Source: Paraburkholderia sp. Tr-20389 (GTDB lineage Bacteria; Pseudomonadota; Gammaproteobacteria; Burkholderiales; Burkholderiaceae). From it: DNA of 64,000 nucleotides. The stretch lies in the NCBI RefSeq assembly GCF_017104565.1, contig NZ_JAAGPD010000013.1, positions 62,001 through 126,000 on the forward strand, given 5' to 3'. Position 1 is the stretch's first letter. Every line of letters begins with the position of its first letter. The notes beneath the pieces are model-generated. The model was not told the DNA's origin and ran no database searches. It was given only the letters and a program-made list of their open reading frames with translations. The position numbers were made by a program, and so were the translations under genes. Below are positions 51,166 through 59,960 of this stretch, one piece after another.

Positions 51166-51354
51166 ATGAAGCGCACTTGATAGCTTGCTTCGAGATGGCA
51201 GCTAATGGGGCCGACCCGTCTGGTCGTTGACGTTTTTATGTTGCATTTCAGCGGTTTAGGCGGGAAATTTCAGAAACCAGCTAATGTGAAAGCGATTTTG
51301 TCGAAGTTTTCGAGTATTCTACGCTTTGTCCTGATTTCCGGTAAAAGTGTAAAA

Positions 51355-52563
51355 ATGATGCCTAAGGCCGAATTCCCCGCTATCACACGCAAGGTTCCTC
51401 TTGCGAAAATCGCTAGATTTGCGAAAAAGCTGGACGGACTGACAGCCGAACTGCGCGAGCAGATCCTCACGCCAAGGCCGCGAAAGGCGCCACCGAACTT
51501 TACGACCGCCGAAGTAGCAGACTTGTGCGGGTTGGACCGAACCAAACTCCACTACCAAGCAACGCGAGAAGGTAGCACATTGCCGCCGGGCGTTGCGCAC
51601 GGCACGGGCCGTAGCCGCCTGTTCAGCTTGGCCGAGGCACGCACCTACGTACAACAATTGTCGGAAATCTATCAATCGCCGCTCGTGACTGGTCGCGAGG
51701 CCGACGGCAAGATTGTTCTAGTTGCAAACTTCAAGGGCGGGTCGACAAAGACTACGACGACCATGTGCATTTCTCAGGGATTGTCGTTGCGTGGGCGGAA
51801 AGTGCTCGTGGTTGACCTGGACCCGCAGGCCTCACTGTCCGAACTCTGCGGACTTTATGCTGAGAACGAGGTCGACGAGGATTCGACTGTGCTTCCTTTT
51901 ATCTACAACGAAGAGATGGAAGGAGGTCTGGAATATGCGATCAAGGAAACTTATTGGGACGGCTTGGATGTGATTCCAGCGCATCCATCGCTGTTCAGTG
52001 CTGAGTTCTTCATCCCCTCGATGCTTAAGACTCGCCCGAGCTATCAGTTTTGGGCAATCCTGCGGAAAGGCTTGGAGCCGCTGCGCAAGAAATACGACTA
52101 CATCATCTTGGACACTGCGCCCTCCCTCTCCTATCTGACATTAAACGCGTTGATGGCAGCTGATTCGATGGTGATGCCCTTGGTGCCGGAGAGCCTTGAC
52201 TTCATCAGCTCGGTGTCGTTCTGGGGGCTGTTTTCGGATATTGCCGGGAACTTCATGGAGAAGGAGTCAGACAAGGTCTACGATTTTATCTCCGTCATTC
52301 TGTCGAAGGTGGATACAAGCCCGACCTCATCTGCACCCATTGTTCGTTCCTGGACGCAACGCGCCTACGAAGACTGGCTGACTACGACCGAGATTCCCGC
52401 GAGTTCGGTGATGAGCAACGGAGCGCTAGCGCTCTCGACAGTGTTTGACCTCAGCAAATCCGATGGGGTTTCAAAGACGGTGCAGCGTGTACGCCAACCG
52501 CTGGTCGAATACTGCAGGTGGATTGACAACATGTACGTCGATGAATGGAGTCTCGCGCAATGA
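51355..52563 (+). CDS. parA: ParA partition ATPase (type Ia)
   Basis: 402 residues from the ATG giving MMPKAEF, close to the usual size of HTH-bearing ParA; the 150-base upstream extension is not needed. The N-terminal helix-turn-helix (FTTAEVADLCGLDRTKLHYQ, about 50-69) binds the operator. The deviant Walker A is FKGGSTKTTTT (about 127-137), and DYIILDTAPSLSYLT supplies Walker A'/B. ParA uses ATP-dependent nucleoid binding to move plasmids. It overlaps parB by four bases. Confidence 0.92.
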   Translation: MMPKAEFPAITRKVPLAKIARFAKKLDGLTAELREQILTPRPRKAPPNFTTAEVADLCGLDRTKLHYQATREGSTLPPGVAHGTGRSRLFSLAEARTYVQQLSEIYQSPLVTGREADGKIVLVANFKGGSTKTTTTMCISQGLSLRGRKVLVVDLDPQASLSELCGLYAENEVDEDSTVLPFIYNEEMEGGLEYAIKETYWDGLDVIPAHPSLFSAEFFIPSMLKTRPSYQFWAILRKGLEPLRKKYDYIILDTAPSLSYLTLNALMAADSMVMPLVPESLDFISSVSFWGLFSDIAGNFMEKESDKVYDFISVILSKVDTSPTSSAPIVRSWTQRAYEDWLTTTEIPASSVMSNGALALSTVFDLSKSDGVSKTVQRVRQPLVEYCRWIDNMYVDEWSLAQ

Positions 52564-53549
52564 GCAGCATTCGTGATCGTATGGCTCAGCAAACTGCCAA
52601 CCTCCGGAAGACGTCCTCAATCTCTGACGAGGAGATGGAAACGACCAAGCCCGTGGTTGAGAAGCCGAAGACGGGACCTGGAATGGCGGGAGCGTTGGCG
52701 GCCGCACAACTCAAAATTCAAGAGTTGGAAGCGAGTGGCGGTCAGGCAACGATTCCAGTTGCGGAGGTGGTGCCGAACCCATGGCAACCTCGGCGGATTT
52801 TTGTCGAGGCCGAGCTTTCGGACCTTGCCGAGTCAATTCGCGAAAAGGGATTAGTTCAGCCGGTGGCGGTGCGTCGCGTCGAGTCTGGCTACCAGTTGAT
52901 CGCTGGTGAGCGGCGATTGCGTGCGCACAAGATCTTGGGCATGGAGCAGATTAAGGCGGTAATAGTCGAATGCTCCGATGAGGACATGGTAGTTCTCGCG
53001 TTGGTCGAGAACATCGGGCGCGCCAACCTGACCGACTATGAAGTTGCGATTTCGCTGCGTCGGGCGGAAGCAGAGTTCCCGAATCGAAAGCGACTTGCTG
53101 AGTCTCTCGGTATGTCGCGCGCCGGGCTGTATCAATTTTTGGCGTTCGACAAGCTCCCTGATTTCATCAAGGAACATTTGGACTTGCAACCGGCATTGCT
53201 TGGGTGCAACGCCGCAGAAGAAATTGTGTCCGCTATAAAAAAACATGGTGCTGCCGGCTTGGCTGCGGCGAAGGATTTGTGGCCGGATGTCGTTAAAGGA
53301 GAAATTCTCCAGGGTCGATATGCTGCGGCAATCGTAGCGCAGACTACACGTCAGGGTTCACGAGCAGAGGCGCGAGAGCGGAGTATCGCGAAGTTCTTTT
53401 CGGGCAAGGAACAGGCTGGAAGCATTACGAAGGACGTCAACTCCTTCACCGTCAAGATCAAGACTGGGTCGCTCAGCGAGGCTCAAGAGACTCGTATCCG
53501 GCAACTGATCAGCGAGCTGTACCGGGAAGAACCAAGCGCGCAGCAGTAA
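52560..53549 (+). CDS. parB: ParB centromere-binding protein
   Basis: 329 residues from the ATG overlapping the parA stop. The N-terminal ParA-interacting tail is disordered (1-60). The CTPase-type core has PWQPRRIF, SIREKGLVQPVAVRR, GERRLRAHKILG (box II with Glu) and ENIGRANLTDYEVA (box III). An HTH (RLAESLGMSRAGLYQFLAF) and a dimerisation C terminus (FTVKIKTGSLSEAQETRIRQ) follow. Three palindromes downstream are the likely parS sites. Confidence 0.92.
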   Translation: MSSIRDRMAQQTANLRKTSSISDEEMETTKPVVEKPKTGPGMAGALAAAQLKIQELEASGGQATIPVAEVVPNPWQPRRIFVEAELSDLAESIREKGLVQPVAVRRVESGYQLIAGERRLRAHKILGMEQIKAVIVECSDEDMVVLALVENIGRANLTDYEVAISLRRAEAEFPNRKRLAESLGMSRAGLYQFLAFDKLPDFIKEHLDLQPALLGCNAAEEIVSAIKKHGAAGLAAAKDLWPDVVKGEILQGRYAAAIVAQTTRQGSRAEARERSIAKFFSGKEQAGSITKDVNSFTVKIKTGSLSEAQETRIRQLISELYREEPSAQQ

Positions 53550-53565
53550 TGCAGCCATCTGAGGG

Positions 53566-53590
53566 AAGCCCGCGACTGCGGGCTTTTTTT
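53566..53590 (+). terminator. Terminator after parB
   Basis: AAGCCCGC-GACT-GCGGGCTT followed by a run of T residues, 17 bases after the parB stop. Confidence 0.92.
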
Positions 53591-53716
53591 ATGCCTTATG
53601 TCAAAGGCGGTCGGCGCTGTGAAGCATGAAGAACGAGCGCTTCGGAGATCGACGCTCTGAGAAACATGACGAGGCATTAGTTCGTCAACGCTGCTTCAGA
53701 TGGACAGCGACGCGCG

Positions 53717-53846
53717 GTGTCAGTAGTACCGACACTTCGGCCTGCAGCTTCGAGCGGGACGTGAGTCTGCCGGGTGTCAGTATTACTGACACGCTTTGTG
53801 TCTGCGCACTCCATGGCTCGCAAATGAGTGTCAGTAATACCGACAC
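53717..53846. repeat. Three parS-like palindromes
   Basis: GTGTCAGTANTACYGACAC at 53717-53735, 53774-53792 and 53828-53846, a 19-base inverted repeat with near-regular spacing (57 and 54 bases). It lies directly downstream of parB's terminator, the expected place and form of a ParB centromere. Confidence 0.85.
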
Positions 53847-53915
53847 TCACGACCGAGCGAGTGATCGACGCATGCCCGCTCAGCGCTCGGCGCCTTATAG
53901 ATGCTGGAGGCCTCT

Positions 53916-54037
53916 TTGGCCCACGTTTGGCCCGTGTTTGGCCCGAAATTGTTAGAGGTTCAAGCTTGTGCCAACGATGTCCCAAATACGGGCCAAGCAA
54001 ACGCGTAAGAAATTGGCTTGGCCCCTACTCGGGCCAA
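53916..54037. repeat. GGGCCAA/TTGGCCC box array
   Basis: TTGGCCC at 53916, 53927 and 53938 (exact 11-base steps), then degenerate forms near 53968 and 53980. GGGCCAA lies at 53990-53996, TTGGCCC at 54018-54024 and GGGCCAA at 54031-54037. It lies upstream of the 54204 gene; the same heptamer occurs before PRTRC-D at 21342-21471. Confidence 0.75.
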
Positions 54038-54203
54038 AGAGGTGCGACGCGCCAACCGATGACGAGAAGAAGTCGCACGTATGCTCTCTACGTCCGTAAT
54101 GATCGCGATTCTCGAGGCGCGTTGAAATCTCGTTGCGCACAGTTGAAGCGTTGGTGGTGATGGAAGTCTCAGCGACCTTGACTGAGTCGGCCGGTAGTAT
54201 CTA

Positions 54204-55145
54204 ATGAATCGACGGCTTCAAATGCCCGGAAACAGCCCATGTTTAGTGGCCCTTTTGGCGATTGCATCGATTGACCTTGTTAGATACTTCGTCGTCGCAC
54301 TCGCGCACATCGATATGCAAACAGAACTTACTCATGCGGCGGCAGACCCTCTTCGGTTGGCCGCGCTCTACCACGCCGGCAACGGTATTCACTGGTCTTC
54401 CTACAGGCAAGCGGCAGTGGTGCTGTCCGAGAAACTGAAGGTAAAGGTGGGATTCGCCAGGATTCGTGAAGCGGTCGCGGTATCCGAACTCCCTACAGAG
54501 ATCCTCGCAATTTTCAGCGAAGTGGGAATCGTCAACAAAACCGCGCGGGAACTGTTGAAAGCCGCAAAGGCGCATGGTGTCTCTTCCCTAGTTGAACGCG
54601 CGAGAACATTGGACCCGCTGGGCAAGTCGCGCGCTCAGTTGTCCGCGCATGTCTGCGGGAAGCGTGGCCTTGTGGGCCCGAAGCAGCAGTATTTACCCCT
54701 GCTGCTGGCCGATACATACAGGGAAGGGATCGCGAATGGCAGATGGGTCTCTATGACAGGGGCTGCATCGCATCTCGGAGTGCACAGAGAGACGATCGCA
54801 AGGGCAAAAGCGATCGCTTCTCTCCCTGGGGAACTGCTGGACCTCTTCCCGGGAATCAGTGCCGAGATGGGAGATCGACTCGTTGGCTTGGCCAAGGTTC
54901 GGGGAATGAAAAAGATGAGAGCTCTCGCCATAGAGGCAGCGAGCGTAATCCCCCGGCTTTCTCAGGATGAACTGGTTGGCCACCTGGTTGGACTGGCTCG
55001 CAACACGGCTTCTGTGAAGCTGGATAGGTCCGGTGGAAACTTGATTTTGACCTACAACCTCGGACCCGTTGACGACAATGTCGAAATCAGGCTTGCCATG
55101 ATGGCTGCGATTCTAAATGCTGGAGGCGTAGTTAAACCCCGATAA
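54204..55145 (+). CDS. Tandem ParB-like-HTH DNA-binding protein
   Basis: 313 residues. Residues about 55-130 contain a ParB-type HTH and following helices (SYRQAAVVLSEKLKVKVGFA, ...IREAVAVSELPTEILAIFSE). A second similar unit lies at about 175-255 (SMTGAASHLGVHRETIARAK, ...AIASLPGELLDLFPGI). The duplicated layout, with no CTPase-type N-terminal domain, suggests a KorB- or RepB-like DNA-binding regulator that binds repeated sites. The GGGCCAA array just upstream is the obvious candidate. The start is uncertain; an ATG at 54315 is possible. CTTGACTGA near 54177 may be the -35 region. Confidence 0.7.
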   Translation: MNRRLQMPGNSPCLVALLAIASIDLVRYFVVALAHIDMQTELTHAAADPLRLAALYHAGNGIHWSSYRQAAVVLSEKLKVKVGFARIREAVAVSELPTEILAIFSEVGIVNKTARELLKAAKAHGVSSLVERARTLDPLGKSRAQLSAHVCGKRGLVGPKQQYLPLLLADTYREGIANGRWVSMTGAASHLGVHRETIARAKAIASLPGELLDLFPGISAEMGDRLVGLAKVRGMKKMRALAIEAASVIPRLSQDELVGHLVGLARNTASVKLDRSGGNLILTYNLGPVDDNVEIRLAMMAAILNAGGVVKPR

Positions 55146-55221
55146 GCCTATATACTGAATTTGAGTCAGATGCACGGATGGGCGCGCTCACGCGCGTCAT
55201 TTGGCCTTTAGGAGAGGGGAG

Positions 55222-57414
55222 TCAGTCTCCGTAAGTCGCATTCCTGAGAAAGGATTCGGCCTCCCGATACTGACGGGCCAATTCTGCCGTCGCATAGATC
55301 GAAGTGGTATCGAGCGAATCGTGCCCCGCAAAATTCCGCGCACTCTCAAGACTCATTCCATTGGCGACCGCGTGCGACAGGAACGTATGCCGTAGCCAGT
55401 GTGGACTGGCTGCCGCGAAGGCCTTCGCATGAGGCGAGTTCTGGCGCAGGGCCTCAGCATTCGCTTTTTCGAAGAAGCGCCTGATTGCGGCATACAGTTT
55501 GGCGTAGTGAACGGGCCGGGCCTGCCGCGCGAGGCCGGCCAGCGCCGCCTGTACGTCGACGCCACGCCCGGCAGCCTCCCGTCGCACGCGGCCGATGTCC
55601 TGCTTGTCGGGAAGCGCTGGAATCAGTGGTGTGCCGGTCGGGCAGGCGAGGGGATCGCGAGGAAAGCCGCGTGATTCCAGATAGTCGCCGAGCGCCCGGA
55701 GTACTTGCGGCACGAGCGGAATGAAGCGCTCCTTCGCCCCTTTGCCGACGACTCGCAGCAGGGCTATCGAGCCCAGTTCGGCACCGGCGTAGCGCAGGCT
55801 GATGTCGTCGGTAAAGGCGCCACACAGCTCGGCGCGGCGCAGGCCGGTGCTGTACATGAAAGCGAGCACAAACCGCATGCGGGCGGCAGAGGCCGAGTCG
55901 GGCAGGGCATTGAGAACACCCATCGCGAAGGCCCACGCTTCCCGTGTCAGGCTGTGCTCGATCTGGACGCGCGGCTTTGCGGCGACCCGCCGCTGGTTTC
56001 CCGCTTCATCGGTCTGGTGGCCGATGAACACCTTGGTCTTGAAGAACGCGTTGTGGTCGAGGTACTGCGCATTGACGAGATCGCCGAAAAACTTCTTGAG
56101 CGCGCCCAGCGCGTCCTGGCGGCTTTTCACGGTCAGGGGGCCGCGAAACGGCTTCCAGGCGGGATCGGACCGTGGAACGGGTGTCCCGTTGACCCACTGC
56201 GCAGCGGGCTGCGGATCGACGAGAAAGCCATTGATGTAGTCGCGCGCGTCGTCGATGTCGAGGCTCGACAGGGGTTTGCCCTTCGCAAAGATCGCCCATA
56301 GCAGTAGGCGTTCGGCTTCGGCGCGATACCGAAGCCGCGTGTTCGGGTTTTCGTAATCCGCCAGCCAGAAATCGATCGCCTGCCGGTCGTCCAGCGCGCG
56401 GCTGTTGTTCTTGAGCCGGTTGCGGTTCGCGCCATGTGAACCATCCAGATCCGCCGGGATCAGGAAGTACTCCAGCGGCACGATGCCGGTTACGGGGTCG
56501 CGCCGGAGCTGCGGCACGGGCAGGTTGCGTGCCGCAGGGTGGGCCAGGGCGGTCGCCCCGACCCGCAGGCCGTCGACGTCACGGTAGTGCGCCAGCCACG
56601 TCACGATGCGGCGCGCGCCGGTCTCGCCAAGGCGCGGCACGTGCCGGTACCAGCGATAGCCGACCGCATTGATCGTCTCTACCAGCCTGCCGAGCGTCGT
56701 GAGGCCAACGTCCGCCAGGCGCAGCGCCACGGCGGTGTCGAACCAGCCCAGCACATGATGGTCGGGTCGCGGATCTTCGGCCACGAGGCGCGCCAGGGCG
56801 TCGAGGGCCGTCATCTGCCGGACGCGCAGCCGCGCGTTGCGCCGCTGCCGGCGCAGCGTCGCGGCGGCTTCCGGGTGCTGGCCGGGCAGCCGGGCCGCGT
56901 GGTGCGCGGCGAAGAGATCGAGCAGTTCCTTTTCCGTATAGAAGCCGTCGGGATCGTGGGTCGCGGCGAAGTCTTCCAGTGACGGCGCGGAAGGGCCGAG
57001 CGGTGCCAGTCCGGCCGCGTTTGACAGGGACGACGGGCGGATCGCGAGCAGCCGCGCGGTGGCGAAATCCTGGCGTTTGCGTGCGGCAGCAACGAAGGCC
57101 GCCACCAGCCAGTTGCGCGTGTCCATTGCCTTGCGGGCGTCGCGCCCGAATCCGAGATAGCGCGCGCCCAGCTCCGCGAGGTCCAGCCCTTCGAGATAGC
57201 CGCGGACGAACGCGACGTGCTGCAGCCCGATCCTGCGCCCGTCGGCGTGCGCGCGATCCGCGTTTCGCAGCCGGGCTTTCGCACGGGCTCCAGCGCTTCG
57301 CGGCGCGCGCCGCGGCTGGCCCAGGGCAGGGCCTGACGACCGGCCGGACGCGACGGGCGCCTCGCGAAACACAACGTCCTCGACGTCGCCGGTGATCGTT
57401 TTGCGGATGGGCAT
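55222..57414 (-). CDS. Large tyrosine integrase (DUF3701-type N terminus)
   Basis: 730 residues from the ATG giving MPIRKTITG; longer frames to 57684 run into the inverted repeat. The N-terminal part has HVAFVRGYLEGLDLAELGAR, the pattern of the DUF3701 integrase-associated domain. The core-binding and catalytic domains follow (about 410-725): STGLRRAELCG, GKGAKERFIPL, HWLRHTFLSHA, GHDSLDTTSIYATAE with the catalytic Tyr. GC content and arginine-rich codon use are higher than in the plasmid core. It is the likely integrase of the island to its right. Confidence 0.88.
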   Translation of the reverse strand: MPIRKTITGDVEDVVFREAPVASGRSSGPALGQPRRAPRSAGARAKARLRNADRAHADGRRIGLQHVAFVRGYLEGLDLAELGARYLGFGRDARKAMDTRNWLVAAFVAAARKRQDFATARLLAIRPSSLSNAAGLAPLGPSAPSLEDFAATHDPDGFYTEKELLDLFAAHHAARLPGQHPEAAATLRRQRRNARLRVRQMTALDALARLVAEDPRPDHHVLGWFDTAVALRLADVGLTTLGRLVETINAVGYRWYRHVPRLGETGARRIVTWLAHYRDVDGLRVGATALAHPAARNLPVPQLRRDPVTGIVPLEYFLIPADLDGSHGANRNRLKNNSRALDDRQAIDFWLADYENPNTRLRYRAEAERLLLWAIFAKGKPLSSLDIDDARDYINGFLVDPQPAAQWVNGTPVPRSDPAWKPFRGPLTVKSRQDALGALKKFFGDLVNAQYLDHNAFFKTKVFIGHQTDEAGNQRRVAAKPRVQIEHSLTREAWAFAMGVLNALPDSASAARMRFVLAFMYSTGLRRAELCGAFTDDISLRYAGAELGSIALLRVVGKGAKERFIPLVPQVLRALGDYLESRGFPRDPLACPTGTPLIPALPDKQDIGRVRREAAGRGVDVQAALAGLARQARPVHYAKLYAAIRRFFEKANAEALRQNSPHAKAFAAASPHWLRHTFLSHAVANGMSLESARNFAGHDSLDTTSIYATAELARQYREAESFLRNATYGD

Positions 57415-57580
57415 TGGTCGGTTACGGAACCCGTGTGATTTGTTACGTGCTGGTCGCCGCGCGGTCGGTGCCCGGCAAGCGCTTTTATCGGGCGAGCCGC
57501 GTTGCTTGGTGGCGGTGAGCCTTATGTGGCGGCCCTTCGCACCGATACGACCCAAAAGATACCCACTTTGACAGAAAAAG

Positions 57581-57616
57581 TGAAGGGTACAATAGTTGTG
57601 GCTATTGTACCCTTCA
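57581..57616. repeat. Perfect 15-bp inverted repeat
   Basis: TGAAGGGTACAATAG and CTATTGTACCCTTCA separated by TTGTGG, about 165 bases upstream of the integrase start. Arms and spacer have the dimensions of a tyrosine-recombinase core site, but an operator or a stem-loop is also possible. Confidence 0.7.
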
Positions 57617-57658
57617 TTTCGGGACATTTTTTTAGCTAACAAGTTACTGCCGCTCACA

Positions 57659-57697
57659 CAACTGATTTTGTTACTAGTTTTCAACTAATTTTGTTAC
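57659..57697 (+). repeat. Left pair of 16-bp repeats
   Basis: CAACTGATTTTGTTAC (57659-57674) and CAACTAATTTTGTTAC (57682-57697), direct repeats 23 bases apart. They are matched in reverse at 58421-58470, so the gene between is flanked by inverted pairs. Confidence 0.75.
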
Positions 57698-57738
57698 TAC
57701 CGCCCCGTGCGGGCAGCCGATCAACGTGATCGCCCTGT

Positions 57739-58389
57739 TTAGTCTGTCCCGTGACTGCGCCGTGTCTGGTCCGCCACCGCGAGCGCGTGACGATACCCGT
57801 CGGCCGTTCTGGCCAGTTTCCCGGCTTCGCTCCAGAATCCGCGACGGGCCTTCACGCAGTCGATGAACAGCCGATAGTCGGCAGCGACGGTCGTGGACAT
57901 CGGGCCGGGTGTGACCACCGGCGCCAAGGCAGGGTAGGGCAGCGCGTGACCATCGATGTGCGGGCATGTCGTCGCGCAGCGACGCAGCCCCGCGATTGCG
58001 GCAGCCGGCGTCGCGGCGCAGACCTGCAGGCGGGCGTTTTCCCAGCGGGCAACAAACTGACCATCGACGCCTTGATAGAGCCAGCACCACGGCCGCCCAC
58101 CGGTCAGTCCCAACAGGCGCCGGTGGCGCACATCCCGATTCGCAGGGGTAAGCGCGTCAACGACTTGCCAGCCGCCCATCTCCGACCACGTCAGGCAGGC
58201 GCCTCGAGCTGCATTCCACATTGATTCAAACCGGGTCTGCAGCCGCGTCAGGTATCTGGCGCGACGCAGACCTTTGCTGGCGTGTGATGAACCGAGCCAG
58301 CTGGCCGTCACGGGGGCAATGAATTGCACGCCGCGTGGCACTACGCGCGCCAGCCATGCACTGTCCGACCATACGGTGCGAGGTGTCAC
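57739..58389 (-). CDS. Hypothetical protein between inverted repeat pairs
   Basis: 216 residues. The sequence is Trp/Arg/Ala-rich with no clear domain (MTPRTVWSDSAWLARVV at the start; TTVAADYRLFIDCVKARRGF near the end). A decayed second copy of its C-terminal part lies at 58560-58900. The gene sits exactly between the two pairs of 16-bp repeats, like the body of a mobile cassette. No transposase motif was recognised. Confidence 0.55.
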   Translation of the reverse strand: MTPRTVWSDSAWLARVVPRGVQFIAPVTASWLGSSHASKGLRRARYLTRLQTRFESMWNAARGACLTWSEMGGWQVVDALTPANRDVRHRRLLGLTGGRPWCWLYQGVDGQFVARWENARLQVCAATPAAAIAGLRRCATTCPHIDGHALPYPALAPVVTPGPMSTTVAADYRLFIDCVKARRGFWSEAGKLARTADGYRHALAVADQTRRSHGTD

Positions 58390-58420
58390 GTCGGCCCATG
58401 CAGCGACACCCGCGCATTGC

Positions 58421-58470
58421 GTTACAAAATCAGTTGCAACTCAACTGCGCAGTGGTAACAGAATTAGTTG
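58421..58470 (-). repeat. Right pair of 16-bp repeats (inverted)
   Basis: GTTACAAAATCAGTTG (58421-58436) and GTAACAGAATTAGTTG (58455-58470), the reverse complements of the left pair with one or two changes. Confidence 0.75.
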
Positions 58471-58559
58471 ACGTTGAATGCGCGGTGGCCCCTTTCTATG
58501 AGGCGCGACGCGCGAAATGGTGCGTCGCACAACGCTAGTAACAAATTTGCTTGCGCGAG

Positions 58560-58900
58560 CGTTACTGCGTTAGCGGCTCACACAACTGAAGTTGTGTCGA
58601 AATTTCAAGGAAAGTTGTGTCTATCGGCGCGCGCCGAGTCCGCACGTTGTTACTACCACTGGTACTGCTCGTTTTCTCCCGCCGGGCATGTAGCCGAACT
58701 CGTCGTTGCGCCGTATGCAGTCCGCCACCGAAAGCGTGTGACGATGTCGTTTGGCCGTATCGGCCAGTCGGTCCGCCTCGCTCCAAAAAGTGGCGACGGG
58801 CCTACGCGGTCGATAAACAGTTGATAGTCAGTTGCGACAGTCTCAGACATCGGCTTCGGCGTGATCACCGGCGGCGCCGTGGCCGTGTACCATCGACAAG
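58560..58900 (-). pseudogene. Decayed copy of the 57739-58389 gene end
   Basis: On the minus strand the sequence first reads TPKPMSETVATDYQLFIDRV, parallel to TPGPMSTTVAADYRLFIDCV of the intact gene. It then continues in another frame with WERGGPTGRYG and the rest. The flank GTTACTGC...GGCTCACACAACTGA also repeats that at 57643-57665. So the element was duplicated and this copy is truncated and frameshifted. Confidence 0.65.
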
Positions 58901-58926
58901 ACAACGACTACAGCAAAGGCGGGGCA

Positions 58927-59898
58927 ATGAAGAAGCACGAGGCGATCTTCAACGTGTTCACATTTTTCGATGCCGGCGAACTGCGGGCCGTGGGGATCAA
59001 GCAATACGTTCGACAGGGCAGCGACAAGAAGAAAATGGCGTTTTTACGAGAGCGCGCCACTCGTGACTTCTCGTCGGCGCGACGCGTACCGCTGGCCCGG
59101 CCGATGCCGCGAGAACAATACTTTGCGATGGAACGTCTAGGCGACACACCCCACCTGTTCGAGCCTTTGTTCCGCGAGGTCGGCGCGGGCGCCACCCCCT
59201 TGTTTTGCGTCACGCCCATCGTCGACGGCGTGCTTACCGTCGACGTGTCGGTGCCATTGGGACCGCTGGACACGTCGAAACTGCCCGACGGTGTGGGAGA
59301 GCCCGGCAAGATGGAAGACTACCTATTCAAGTACATCAACGAAGAGGCCGGAACGTTCGACATGCCAGGCCTGATCCACGATGACTATTTCAAAGCGATA
59401 CGTCTGCTGTTCAACAATCGGCACTTCATCTCGTGCCTCAAACTGTTGATGTCGTTTCTGGACACGATCGCATACGTCGAGTTCGGCGACCGGCCACCGC
59501 GCGAGACGCCAGTGTTCATCGACTGGTTGCGCACGTTCTCCGGCCCGACCACGGCCGGTGCGACGTCAGAAGAGTTATGGGAGTTCCGCAACAGTCTGCT
59601 GCATATGTCGAACTTGGAATCACGAAAGGTCTCCGCCGGGAAAGTCGCTCGGCTGACGCCCTACGTCGGCGTCCAGGCGTATCCGCCCAGTGACGACCCC
59701 ATGGTGAAGTACATCAACACGTATGGTTTGATCGAGGCCGTGGCCGCGGCGATCACGCGCTGGGTCACGTCGTACAACGATCAGCCCGAGAAGATGCGCA
59801 CGTTCGTCCAACGCTACGATCGTGTCGTGTCCGACGACCGCCAGGCGTTCATCCCCATCCCACCCATGAGGCCGGCCCCAGATGCTCCCGTCGGTTAG
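58927..59898 (+). CDS. HEPN-like protein, putative defence gene
   Basis: 323 residues from the ATG with AAAGGCGGGG upstream (MKKHEAIFNVFTFFD); an earlier in-frame ATG is in the decayed element. The N-terminal half is a mixed fold with YLFKYINEEAG. The helical C-terminal half has IRLLFNNRHFISCLKLLMSF and ELWEFRNSLLHMSN, where RNSLLH fits the HEPN RNase signature RNxxxH. HEPN RNases commonly kill infected cells. The overall family is not recognised, so the assignment is by motif. Confidence 0.6.
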   Translation: MKKHEAIFNVFTFFDAGELRAVGIKQYVRQGSDKKKMAFLRERATRDFSSARRVPLARPMPREQYFAMERLGDTPHLFEPLFREVGAGATPLFCVTPIVDGVLTVDVSVPLGPLDTSKLPDGVGEPGKMEDYLFKYINEEAGTFDMPGLIHDDYFKAIRLLFNNRHFISCLKLLMSFLDTIAYVEFGDRPPRETPVFIDWLRTFSGPTTAGATSEELWEFRNSLLHMSNLESRKVSAGKVARLTPYVGVQAYPPSDDPMVKYINTYGLIEAVAAAITRWVTSYNDQPEKMRTFVQRYDRVVSDDRQAFIPIPPMRPAPDAPVG

Positions 59899-59960
59899 AA
59901 ACCGATCCGCCGCTGCCCGTTACAATCGTCGTCGACCAGCCACGACATAAAACACATCCT

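Noticed and set aside
55222-57684. The longest version of the integrase frame (820 codons)
   Set aside because: The first 90 codons read through the inverted repeat at 57581-57616 and look noncoding; start at 57414 preferred.
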